DNA from: an uncultured Lachnospiraceae bacterium
GTDB lineage: Bacteria; Bacillota; Clostridia; Lachnospirales; Lachnospiraceae
Direction of reading: 5' to 3'
NCBI GenBank assembly: GCA_902793335.1
Contig: CADBCZ010000004.1
Coordinates: 1-64,000 of the forward strand
DNA length: 64,000 bases
Notes under the pieces: generated by a model
Database searches by the model: none
What the model saw: only the letters and a program-made list of their open reading frames with translations
What the model was told of the DNA's origin: nothing
Part shown: positions 16,304 to 24,460 of the stretch, in pieces
How positions within the stretch are numbered: the first letter of the stretch is position 1
Layout: each line of letters opens with the position of its first letter
Position numbers and translations under genes: made by a program

Positions 16304-17356
16304 ATGATTGACATTAAAGAACTATTAGCGTTTTCAGTAGAACAGAAAGCATCCGACGTGCATATAGCAGTCGGTATACCGCCTAAGCTTCGTATTCACG
16401 GCAAGCTTATAGAGGTTGAGAGCCCACCGCTTGAGCCTGCTGATGCTGCTGAGATGATTGGCGCTACAATGCATGAGCGTCATAAACAGATACTTAAAGA
16501 AAGAGGAGAAGTCGATTTTTCTTTTGATTCTGATGAGACAGGCCGTTTCCGTGTTAATGTATTTATGGATAGAGGTAATATGGCGGCTGCATATCGTCGT
16601 GTGGAAACTGTAATTCCAAGGCCTGATCAGTTGGGAATTCCCACAGAGGTTGTTGAGTTATACAAGAGAAAGAGAGGACTTGTTCTTGTAACAGGACCTA
16701 CAGGTTCGGGTAAGTCTACTACGCTTGCTTCTATTATCAATAAAGCAAATGAGAATCTTACCGATCATATCATTACACTTGAGGATCCTATAGAGTATGT
16801 TCATCACCATAAGAAGTCTGTTGTTAATCAGCGAGAAGTTGGTATGGATACATTAAGTTACGGTAATGCTTTAAGAGCTGCTCTTCGTGAAGATCCTGAT
16901 ATCATTCTTCTTGGAGAGATGCGTGACTTAGAGACTATATCAACAGCTATCACTGCTGCTGAGACAGGACATCTTGTATTCTCAACATTACATACTATCG
17001 GAGCTGCTAACACTATCGACCGTATCATTGACGTGTTCCCTACTCATCAGCAGCAGCAGACACGTATACAGTTGGCGATGATACTTGAAGGAGTAATTTC
17101 ACAGGCGCTTGTACCTTGTGAAGATGACAGAGGTCGAGTTGCAGCATTTGAGGTAATGCTTGGAAGTCCTGCGATAAGAAGTCTTATTCGTGAGGCTAAG
17201 ACTCACCAGATTCAGTCGACCATTCAGACAAGCAGACAGATGGGTATGATTACCTTAGATGACTATTTGTATGATTTGTACAGAGACGGTTCCATAAGTC
17301 GTGAAAATGCACTAATTTACGCGCAGGATCAGGTCGCAATGAAGAAGAAATTATAA
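16304..17356 (+). CDS. pilT: Type IV pilus retraction ATPase PilT
   Basis: PilT drives pilus retraction and thus twitching or surface pulling. It has the short N-terminal PAS-like part (ASDVHIAVGIPPKLR), Walker A GPTGSGKST from residue 131, Walker B (DPDIILLGEMRD), the His box (GHLVFSTLHT) and the PilT-specific C-terminal AIRSLIRE motif. Length 350 is typical. Presence of both motors indicates a retractable pilus. It lies 35 bases after pilB. Confidence 0.97.
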   Translation: MIDIKELLAFSVEQKASDVHIAVGIPPKLRIHGKLIEVESPPLEPADAAEMIGATMHERHKQILKERGEVDFSFDSDETGRFRVNVFMDRGNMAAAYRRVETVIPRPDQLGIPTEVVELYKRKRGLVLVTGPTGSGKSTTLASIINKANENLTDHIITLEDPIEYVHHHKKSVVNQREVGMDTLSYGNALRAALREDPDIILLGEMRDLETISTAITAAETGHLVFSTLHTIGAANTIDRIIDVFPTHQQQQTRIQLAMILEGVISQALVPCEDDRGRVAAFEVMLGSPAIRSLIREAKTHQIQSTIQTSRQMGMITLDDYLYDLYRDGSISRENALIYAQDQVAMKKKL

Positions 17357-17417
17357 AAAAACATAGGTGTATTTGAATAAAAAATAATAAAAAAATTAAA
17401 AAAAATTAAAAAAAATG

Positions 17418-17446
17418 TTGCATTTATGTCTGTTATGGTTTATTAT
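17418..17446 (+). promoter_or_regulatory. Promoter for pilC and the pilin operon
   Basis: TTGCAT (17418-17423) and TATTAT (17441-17446) are separated by 17 bases within the 210-base gap between pilT and pilC. The gap begins with a strongly A-rich stretch (about 17376-17415) that could act as an UP element. About 120 bases of 5' leader remain before pilC; I found no riboswitch fold in it. Confidence 0.5.
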
Positions 17447-17566
17447 CATAAATAAGCAATAATTTGTTAACGATTTGTTCATAATTTAATCGACATATAT
17501 CTTGGGAGGATGTAGGGGCGATTACTTACACGATTATGAATTAGGAAAGATGGTGGAGGAGTAAGG

Positions 17567-18781
17567 ATGGCACAATACAATTATAAAGCGATGGATGCGT
17601 CCGGTAAGAGTAAGAAAGGTACTATTGATGCGGCAGATATGGATAAGGCTGTAGAAAGACTGAAAGCAGAAGGTCTTACGGGTATCGACATCAAGGATGC
17701 CGGAGAAAGCGTATCTTTTAATTTCTCACTTGGAAGGAAAAAGGTTAAAAGCCGAGATCTTTCGGTTCTTTGTAAACAGATGGTGAGTATTCTTAATGCC
17801 GGTGTTACGGTAATTACAGCTCTTGATATGTTATCTGAACAGATGGATAATAAGACGCTTAAGAATGCGTTGCTTGAGACAAAAGTATATGTTGAAAAGG
17901 GTGGAACGATGGCTGACGGTTTCAGACTTAATCCGGATGTTTTTCCGCCGATCATGATTAACATGACAGCAGCCGGTGAATCATCCGGTAGTTTGGAAAC
18001 TTCCTTTGACAGATTATCAACTCACTTTGAGAAGGATGATGCGTTAAAGGGTAAGATTAAGGGAGCGCTTACATATCCAATTATGGTTATGATTGTTGCG
18101 ATTTTGGTTATCATAGTTGTAATGGTTATGGTTATCCCGAACTTTGTTGATATGTTTGCTGAGATGGGTACTCAGCTTCCATTGGCTACAAGAATAATGA
18201 TGGCGGGAAGTGATCTTTTCTTGCACAAATGGCCGCTCTTGATAGCGATAGTTGTAGCAGTGGTTGTAGGATTTAATATGTTCAAAGCTACTCCGTTTGG
18301 AGAAATGTTATTTGCAAAGATGGCTGTCAATGCCCCGATTTTTAAAGATCTTGTTATTAAGTCTAACTCGGCTTCTTTTGCTAGAACATTGTCGACACTT
18401 ATGGCTGCTGGTATCCCTATGTTGGATGCTATAGAGCAGGTTGCTAAGATGATGAGCAACAAGATATTCCGTGACGGTCTTATGGATTGTAAAGTTCAGG
18501 TGGCTAAGGGACTTCCGCTTTCGAAACCTCTTAAGGATATGGAAATTCTTCCGACTATGCTTGTGCAGATGGTTAAGATTGGTGAAGAGACGGGTAATAT
18601 TGAAGATATGATGGAAAAGGTTGCAGATCTTTATGATAGAGAAGTGGATCTTGCTACTGAATCGCTTACTCAAGCTATGGAGCCGTTAACTATGGTTTTT
18701 CTTGCTGGTATTGTAGGAATGATTGTTGCGGCTGTATATGGACCTATCCTTAGTATGTACAAGGGTATTGATTCTATGTAA
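17567..18781 (+). CDS. pilC: Type IV pilus inner-membrane platform protein PilC
   Basis: PilC is the polytopic membrane platform that couples PilB/PilT to pilin assembly. The start MAQYNYKAMDASGKSKKG is typical. Two GspF/T2SSF domains are seen (about residues 65-190 and 265-395), with membrane helices near residues 165-195, 220-240 and 370-395 and repeated motifs such as AGVTVITALDM / AGIPMLDAIEQ and GEETGNIEDMM. Length 404 is standard. A GTGGAGGAG site precedes the ATG. Confidence 0.96.
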   Translation: MAQYNYKAMDASGKSKKGTIDAADMDKAVERLKAEGLTGIDIKDAGESVSFNFSLGRKKVKSRDLSVLCKQMVSILNAGVTVITALDMLSEQMDNKTLKNALLETKVYVEKGGTMADGFRLNPDVFPPIMINMTAAGESSGSLETSFDRLSTHFEKDDALKGKIKGALTYPIMVMIVAILVIIVVMVMVIPNFVDMFAEMGTQLPLATRIMMAGSDLFLHKWPLLIAIVVAVVVGFNMFKATPFGEMLFAKMAVNAPIFKDLVIKSNSASFARTLSTLMAAGIPMLDAIEQVAKMMSNKIFRDGLMDCKVQVAKGLPLSKPLKDMEILPTMLVQMVKIGEETGNIEDMMEKVADLYDREVDLATESLTQAMEPLTMVFLAGIVGMIVAAVYGPILSMYKGIDSM

Positions 18782-18876
18782 TATTAAACAGTTGCTATTA
18801 ACCTATGGTTAAATCCGCTGTCGACCGCGGCGGTTTTAATAAATAAATAATTTATATTAAAAGGAGAGAAAAAATT

Positions 18877-19344
18877 ATGAAAAAAACTAACAAAGGTTTC
18901 TCACTCGTTGAACTTATTATCGTTATTGCCATCATGGCAATCTTAGCAGGTGCACTTGCTCCAGCTCTTATCAAGTATATTAACAAGTCAAGAGCTTCAG
19001 CTGCTATCTCTAATGGTCAGCAGATTGCTAGTGCTATTCAGACAGCATTATCTAATGAGAGCGTTTTTGACTGTACATCTGACTTCACAGCATCAAACTA
19101 TAGTGCTTGGGTAAATGGTACTGATGAATTGGCTAAAGAAGTTAAGAGAACTCTTGGTGGAAACGGAACTCATAAGTGTAAGAAGACTCTTGCAGGCAGC
19201 TCACTTACCGATTCTGAAAATGGATACATTGTTAAAGTTAAGACTCAGCCAACAGGTACTGATAACATGGTAGAGGTTTATGTAGGTAAGGATAATGCTG
19301 ATTACATGGTATATCCTACAATGGGTAAAGAGTGGAAAGACTGA
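18877..19344 (+). CDS. pilA: Major type IV pilin PilA
   Basis: This 155-residue prepilin has the short basic leader MKKTNKG, a cleavage and methylation site G|FSLVE with Glu at position 5 of the mature protein, and the conserved hydrophobic helix LIIVIAIMAILAGALAPAL. The globular part is small, with a cysteine pair (C56 region and CKK) that could form a disulfide. It has the best Shine-Dalgarno of the operon (AAAGGAGAG) and is followed by a stable hairpin, both fitting high expression of the main subunit. Confidence 0.92.
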   Translation: MKKTNKGFSLVELIIVIAIMAILAGALAPALIKYINKSRASAAISNGQQIASAIQTALSNESVFDCTSDFTASNYSAWVNGTDELAKEVKRTLGGNGTHKCKKTLAGSSLTDSENGYIVKVKTQPTGTDNMVEVYVGKDNADYMVYPTMGKEWKD

Positions 19345-19362
19345 TAGTTTTCTTCAAGCTCA

Positions 19363-19390
19363 AGGTACATCTCTTCAAGGGGATGTACCT
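19363..19390 (+). promoter_or_regulatory. Stem-loop behind pilA (stability or partial termination)
   Basis: AGGTACATC (19363-19371) pairs with GATGTACCT (19382-19390), a 9-bp perfect stem. No U-tract follows, so it is unlikely to be a strong intrinsic terminator. Between an abundant pilin and the poorly translated peptidase gene it more likely protects the pilA message 3' end or marks a processing site. Confidence 0.6.
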
Positions 19391-19414
19391 AAAACCAGCT
19401 AAAAGAGGGATGTT

Positions 19415-20227
19415 ATGAATGTATTAATATGGTTGGTGATATGTGCCGCTACAAGTATTTTTTGCCTGATGAGTTTAGAATTATATCCATATATAATTAG
19501 CATGGATAACAATGTATGTTCCGGATGCGGTCGTAAGGAAACGTGCATTGCACAAAAAAGGTTATTTAAAGACAGTAATTTTGTCAGCGAATTCATGTTG
19601 TTAACTTATATCAGTTTGCGAAAGAAATGTGAGTACATATCATCAACCCTAATACATAAAGTAATAACATGTATAATTGTTAATACACTACTGGTGAGTA
19701 TCCTCTATTGGTCAGGAGGAATAGTTAATATTACATCTGTGGTGTATTCTGTTTCTGCATCAATGCTATTTGCTCTAAGCATTGTTGACTGGAATACCCA
19801 ATATATTCCTGTGGAATACACGGGTATTATTTTAATATGTGGACTAATTCGATTATTTGCGGATATTTCTAATTGGTGGCAATATGTAATTGGTCTTATT
19901 GCAGTCAGCGGTTTTTTGTATATTGTGGATGTGATCGCCGCTCCGGTTTTGAGAAAAAAATATGGAGATGACGATATTTCGCATGTTATGGGAGACGGTG
20001 ACATCAAATTAATGGCAGCAACTGGCTTACTATTAGGCTGGAAACTTAATATTCTCGCATTAGGGATTGGATGTATTGCAGGGTCAGTGATACATGTGAT
20101 TCTTATGAGAATTAAGAGGGGCGAGAGACAATTCGCCTTCGGCCCGTATTTATCTTTGGGCGTATATATAACAATGATATGCGGGGAACAGCTTGTGAGC
20201 TGGTACCTGAACATGATGAGAGTATGA
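19415..20227 (+). CDS. pilD: Prepilin peptidase (PilD/TcpJ-like)
   Basis: This membrane aspartyl protease cuts the leader of prepilins and often methylates the new N-terminus. The two catalytic Asp motifs are seen as IVDWNTQYIP (about residue 129) and GDGDIKLMAATGLLLGW (about residue 194), within a protein of seven to eight hydrophobic segments. An N-terminal cytoplasmic loop carries CSGCGRKETC, a reduced form of the zinc-binding cysteines in classic PilD. At 270 residues it is of normal size. It sits directly after pilA, ahead of the other prepilins it would process. Confidence 0.9.
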   Translation: MNVLIWLVICAATSIFCLMSLELYPYIISMDNNVCSGCGRKETCIAQKRLFKDSNFVSEFMLLTYISLRKKCEYISSTLIHKVITCIIVNTLLVSILYWSGGIVNITSVVYSVSASMLFALSIVDWNTQYIPVEYTGIILICGLIRLFADISNWWQYVIGLIAVSGFLYIVDVIAAPVLRKKYGDDDISHVMGDGDIKLMAATGLLLGWKLNILALGIGCIAGSVIHVILMRIKRGERQFAFGPYLSLGVYITMICGEQLVSWYLNMMRV

Positions 20228-20269
20228 TCTCATTAACAATAACTACTGATTAGCGAGGGAGGCTACGGC

Positions 20270-21901
20270 ATGGCGAAAAGTAATAAAGTCTTAACAATAG
20301 ACATAACAAATGAAAGTATTACTATTATTGAAGTAACGGCTGCTGCAAAGAAGCAGACAAATGTGCACAATGCACTTATTTTTGAGACGCCAGAGGACTC
20401 ATATGAAGATGGCGTTATTAAGAATCCGGAGAAGATTGCGGGGGCGATCAGAGAACAGTTACAAAAAAATGGAATTTCTAATAAGAATGCTATATTTGTA
20501 TTAACATCTACGAAGATAGTTAACAGAGAAGTTCTGATACCGGAAGTTAAGGAGAATAAAATCAAGGGAATAGTGGCGTCTAACGCTTCTGATTATTTCC
20601 CGGTTAATATAGAGGATTACGTTGTTTCGCACTCTATTCTCGAACACATAGTGAATGATGATAAGTCGAAACAGATAAAACTTATGGTTGTTGCAGCTCC
20701 TACTTCTATGGTTAAGGGTTATTATGAGTTGGGAAGTATGTTAGGTCTTACCGTTCAGTCTATTGATTATGTTGGTAATTCTATGCTTCAGCTCATCAAG
20801 ACTCAGACCAGTGCAACAATGACTACCATGGTTATTCAATTAGGAAGTGAGTCTACCATTCTTAATATTGTTAAGGGTGATGCTTTACTTCTTCAGAGAA
20901 CAGTTCCTTATGGTACAAGTGCTGCAGTAACGGAAGTTATGGATGAAAAAGGTGTTGATGCAACAACAGCTATGACAATGTTACAGAATGAAAGAATAGT
21001 TACAGTTGATTTTGATGATAATGCGGCTACGGGTGCTTTCAGATATCTGATTAACAATATTGGTCGTGTTATAGATTATTATGTTGCTAAGAATCCTGAT
21101 AAGCCTATAGATGATGTTTATCTTACAGGTGATGGTGCCCTTATTAAAGGTATTGATGGCTTATTTAAGATTCAGCTTAATATGCAGACTAAGATTCTTG
21201 ATAGCTTATATAATGTTAAGTTTGACCCAAGAATCGATCTCAAGGTATATAATCCTGTATACCTTGTATCTGCTATTGGTGCAGCTATTGATCCTATGGG
21301 CTTCTCTCTTTCGGAGGTTAAAGGTAGAAAGAGCAGCAGTGTAAGCAGTGATGATGGAGTGAAGTATGCTGCTGTTGCGTGTGTCGCTATGGTTGCTGCT
21401 GCTGTCGCAGCCGTTGTGATAACCGGTATGATGAAGAGTAATTCTGCAGCAAGAAGAGATGATCTTAATGCTCAGATTCTTGCAATACAGGATGTAGAAC
21501 AGGTTATTACGGAATATGAAAAGAAGAAGTCCCAGTATGAAGATGCAAAGATTATGTATGATCAGACAAAGACTCTTAACGAGAATGTGAGTATGTTTAT
21601 TGAAGCTCTTGAGGATAACCAGCCTAAAGGACTTACTGTTTCCGAATTCGTTTCTTCAGAGGATGGAGTGCAGTTGACAGGTTATGCAGATAAGTATGAC
21701 TCTATTGCTAAACTGATAATTCAGCTTAAACAGGTTGAATGTGTAGATAATATTTTTGTTTCTAGTATTACAGAAGACAAAAATGAAGAGAGCGGTACTG
21801 ATCTGTTTTCGTTCGAATTCACATGTAACTTTGTATCAATGGATAAAGAAGAGCCTGAGGATGAATTAGAAGGCACTTCTTCTGAATTACAGGCAGAGTA
21901 G
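20270..21901 (+). CDS. Type IV pilus PilM-PilN fusion protein
   Basis: Residues 1 to about 355 are a PilM-type actin-like domain (LTIDITNESITIIEV, DYVGNSMLQLI, PYGTSAAVTEVM, VYLTGDGALIKGID). A single membrane helix follows near residues 365-390 (AAVACVAMVAAAVAAVVITG). A coiled-coil stretch and a small C-terminal PilN-like domain (GLTVSEFVSSEDGVQLTGYA, KQVECVDNIFVSSI) complete the 543 residues. In most bacteria PilM is cytoplasmic and binds the N-terminal tail of PilN, so this single chain fixes that complex permanently. It lies between pilD and pilO, where pilM and pilN are expected. Confidence 0.85.
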   Translation: MAKSNKVLTIDITNESITIIEVTAAAKKQTNVHNALIFETPEDSYEDGVIKNPEKIAGAIREQLQKNGISNKNAIFVLTSTKIVNREVLIPEVKENKIKGIVASNASDYFPVNIEDYVVSHSILEHIVNDDKSKQIKLMVVAAPTSMVKGYYELGSMLGLTVQSIDYVGNSMLQLIKTQTSATMTTMVIQLGSESTILNIVKGDALLLQRTVPYGTSAAVTEVMDEKGVDATTAMTMLQNERIVTVDFDDNAATGAFRYLINNIGRVIDYYVAKNPDKPIDDVYLTGDGALIKGIDGLFKIQLNMQTKILDSLYNVKFDPRIDLKVYNPVYLVSAIGAAIDPMGFSLSEVKGRKSSSVSSDDGVKYAAVACVAMVAAAVAAVVITGMMKSNSAARRDDLNAQILAIQDVEQVITEYEKKKSQYEDAKIMYDQTKTLNENVSMFIEALEDNQPKGLTVSEFVSSEDGVQLTGYADKYDSIAKLIIQLKQVECVDNIFVSSITEDKNEESGTDLFSFEFTCNFVSMDKEEPEDELEGTSSELQAE

Positions 21902-21915
21902 AGGAGGGGCTGAAT

Positions 21916-23148
21916 ATGAAAATGACTAATTCTACAAAAATTGCATTATTATCTTTAATAGGAATTCTAGCTATTGTTTTTGCAGGAATATATTTTGTTA
22001 AACCTAATATAGAAGAAAAAAGAAATATAGATGTTGAATGTGTTGAATTGCAGACACGTTTAGATGATCTCTTAAGAAAAGAGGCAGACAGACCTAAATA
22101 TGAAGCAGGAATAATCGAATATGAGAATAAATATCAGGAAGTGTTAAGTGCTTTCCCTGCTGATCTTAATCAGGAAATATCAATCATGTTCATGCAGGGA
22201 ATCAAGGACAATAATGATTTCAAGATTGATAACCTTGAACTTGGAGAAAAGGAAGAGTTCTATACACTTGGAACCGGTGGAGCTACAGCGACTCTTGATA
22301 CTACAGCCGGAACAGAAACTGCAGAGACTACAGAGAGTACAGAAGCTACTTCGGAAGAAGCTACAGCAGAGGTTGCTCCAGCAGAAGGAGAATTATCTGC
22401 AGAAGGCGATTCAGAAGATCCTGATGCATTAGTATGCTATAGAGCCTCACTTCCTCTTACATATTATGGTTCTTATAATTCACTTAAGGATGTAGTTGCA
22501 TATATTGATACATATTCTGATCGCATGACTGTTAATAATTTATCAATCACCTATACAGATGATGGAATATATGAAGGTGATATGGGAGTAATGTGTTATT
22601 CGGTGGAAGGTGAGTCAAGACCTGAACGCAATATCGATCTCAGCAATATTGAAGTAGGTGTTGATAATATCTTTGGAGGATCAGCGGCTTCAACCAATGC
22701 AGGTACTGCACTTAATAAATATGATGATAATGATGGTATAGCTATTGAGACATCTTATGACTTCTATACAATGGTGAATGCATCATCAAGCGACGTTTCT
22801 GCCAAGGTTGTTGGTCAGAACGGAGCAGGTAAGGATAGTTCAGTAATTTCTAACAGCGATAACACAATATCTACTGTAAATTATGAGTTCTATCAGAAAG
22901 ATGGAAAGAATTATTGCAAGTATACACTTGATGATTCAAAATCATACGAAGCAGAGATTACATCTCCAGAGGATGTTAAGATACTTGTTCAATCTTCAGA
23001 ACGTAAGGATGAGAATGATAAGGTTAAAGTTAAGATTACAATTAATAATCAGACTTCGATGCCTGTATACGTTAAAGTAAGTGGAGATGATGCAGTATCA
23101 CCTCGAGTTAATATTTCTAAGAATGGATTAGTTAAGGTTTATCAGTAG
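21916..23148 (+). CDS. pilO: PilO-like type IV pilus alignment protein
   Basis: The protein has a membrane helix at about residues 8-28, a coiled coil (VELQTRLDDLLRKEADRP) and a ferredoxin-like part starting at FPADLNQEISIMFMQGI, as in PilO. An unusual Thr/Glu/Ala-rich linker lies at about residues 120-165 (TTAGTETAETTESTEATSEE region). A second half continues with LPLTYYGSYNSLKDVVAYID, a typical PilO strand-helix unit, and a long C-terminal extension ending near residue 410, about twice the usual PilO length. The gene follows the PilM-PilN fusion by 14 bases. Confidence 0.8.
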   Translation: MKMTNSTKIALLSLIGILAIVFAGIYFVKPNIEEKRNIDVECVELQTRLDDLLRKEADRPKYEAGIIEYENKYQEVLSAFPADLNQEISIMFMQGIKDNNDFKIDNLELGEKEEFYTLGTGGATATLDTTAGTETAETTESTEATSEEATAEVAPAEGELSAEGDSEDPDALVCYRASLPLTYYGSYNSLKDVVAYIDTYSDRMTVNNLSITYTDDGIYEGDMGVMCYSVEGESRPERNIDLSNIEVGVDNIFGGSAASTNAGTALNKYDDNDGIAIETSYDFYTMVNASSSDVSAKVVGQNGAGKDSSVISNSDNTISTVNYEFYQKDGKNYCKYTLDDSKSYEAEITSPEDVKILVQSSERKDENDKVKVKITINNQTSMPVYVKVSGDDAVSPRVNISKNGLVKVYQ

Positions 23149-23164
23149 AATGGAGTGATGTCCT

Positions 23165-24460
23165 ATGATGCGAAAATATAATAAAGGTGTCACCCTTGTT
23201 GAGGTACTTATTGCTTTGGCAGTATTTCTAATATTGATGCTACCTCTTGTTTCTTCACTTATTACAAGTGTTAAGACTACAGACAGCGGTAAGGAGCTTC
23301 AAAGTCGTAATGATTTTGCAGAGGTGCTGATGGAGAATGTCAAGAATGCCTCTATCAATGATCTGAAGGATAGTACTAAGGTAAGTCAATTGTTAGATGG
23401 CAGTGAGAATGTTAGTGTAAGTACTAGTAGTAACGCTGCACATCCTGAAGAAAAAGACATTACCATCACAGGTAATACTTATCTCGGCACTAAGAAGACA
23501 AAGTATTCATACAAGATTGAGGCTGTATATGACCAGAAGACTAATGCTTATGGTATAATGGATGATCTTGATCCTTATAAGTCGGCATTTGTACCTGTTA
23601 CATTCTCTAATTATGATGAGGTTGCTACTGAAGCTATACTTACACAGAAATTGGAGGGAAAGAGTATTGGTACCGGCGGTACTGTCTTTTCAAAGAAAGA
23701 TGATGTTAATTCTCTTCGAAAGGTCAAGGCTGATAGAGAAGTAAATGTTAAGATGACAGGTAATAAATCTTCAGGTTTTGAAGTGTCCTGTACGATTACT
23801 TATACAGAGTCAGGAAAAACAATTGCTTATGAACCTTATAGGCAGTCGTTCAAAAACGGTGTTCCTAATATTTATCTTATGTATAATGCGGGAGTTTACA
23901 ATGATTTGGACACAAATGATTCTATAAAATTTGATCTTTCCGGTGTCAGTTTTAGTGGATTTGGTGATAAAGAAAGAATCAATGCATTTATCATAAGAAC
24001 TTCTGAAAATTATGCTGATATTATAGATAATTTCAAGAAATCAGATGGGACTTATGATAATGCAAGGTTTAACGAATTGAAGACCAAGCTTATTTCGGAA
24101 AAATTAAAGAATGATATTTCAAATGAAGCTAACGGTTCCAGTAGCAAAAAGCTCTATAAAAAGTCTTCAAGTGGAAACAGGAATAATAAAGTAACCATTG
24201 TTGGTGGTTCTTCGACTGTTTCTAAAGATCGTTTTAGAGTATATCATAATTTGTTTTATACTGATGCTTCAGGTAATTTAAAATCACTGGTAACCAAAGA
24301 TGCAAGTATAGCAAATAATGTTTATAGTATTGACAATGCTCATGAAGAGGTTTGGAGTATCTATAATGTTAAGATATGGATACAGGAAGGCGATAGTGTT
24401 AATGATGATGATAAAATGGTAACACTACAGGGAACACGAGGAGGCGGTGAGATTGAATAG
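23165..24460 (+). CDS. Minor type IV prepilin, PilV-like
   Basis: A class III signal is clear: MMRKYNKG|VTLVEVLIALAVFLI, with Glu5 and a hydrophobic helix. The remaining roughly 390 residues form a large extracellular part (IEAVYDQKTNAYG, YMLIYNAGVYND-like beta-rich segments) unlike core pilins. The TLVEVLIALAVF stretch is typical of PilV/PulI-type minor pilins. ATG 23165 and the adjacent ATG 23168 are both possible starts. Its 3' end overlaps the next gene. Confidence 0.85.
   Translation: MMRKYNKGVTLVEVLIALAVFLILMLPLVSSLITSVKTTDSGKELQSRNDFAEVLMENVKNASINDLKDSTKVSQLLDGSENVSVSTSSNAAHPEEKDITITGNTYLGTKKTKYSYKIEAVYDQKTNAYGIMDDLDPYKSAFVPVTFSNYDEVATEAILTQKLEGKSIGTGGTVFSKKDDVNSLRKVKADREVNVKMTGNKSSGFEVSCTITYTESGKTIAYEPYRQSFKNGVPNIYLMYNAGVYNDLDTNDSIKFDLSGVSFSGFGDKERINAFIIRTSENYADIIDNFKKSDGTYDNARFNELKTKLISEKLKNDISNEANGSSSKKLYKKSSSGNRNNKVTIVGGSSTVSKDRFRVYHNLFYTDASGNLKSLVTKDASIANNVYSIDNAHEEVWSIYNVKIWIQEGDSVNDDDKMVTLQGTRGGGEIE

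Noticed and set aside
17357..17566. Cyclic-di-GMP riboswitch ahead of the pilus genes
   Set aside because: Such riboswitches often precede clostridial pili, but I found no GEMM-like core in this gap or before pilB.
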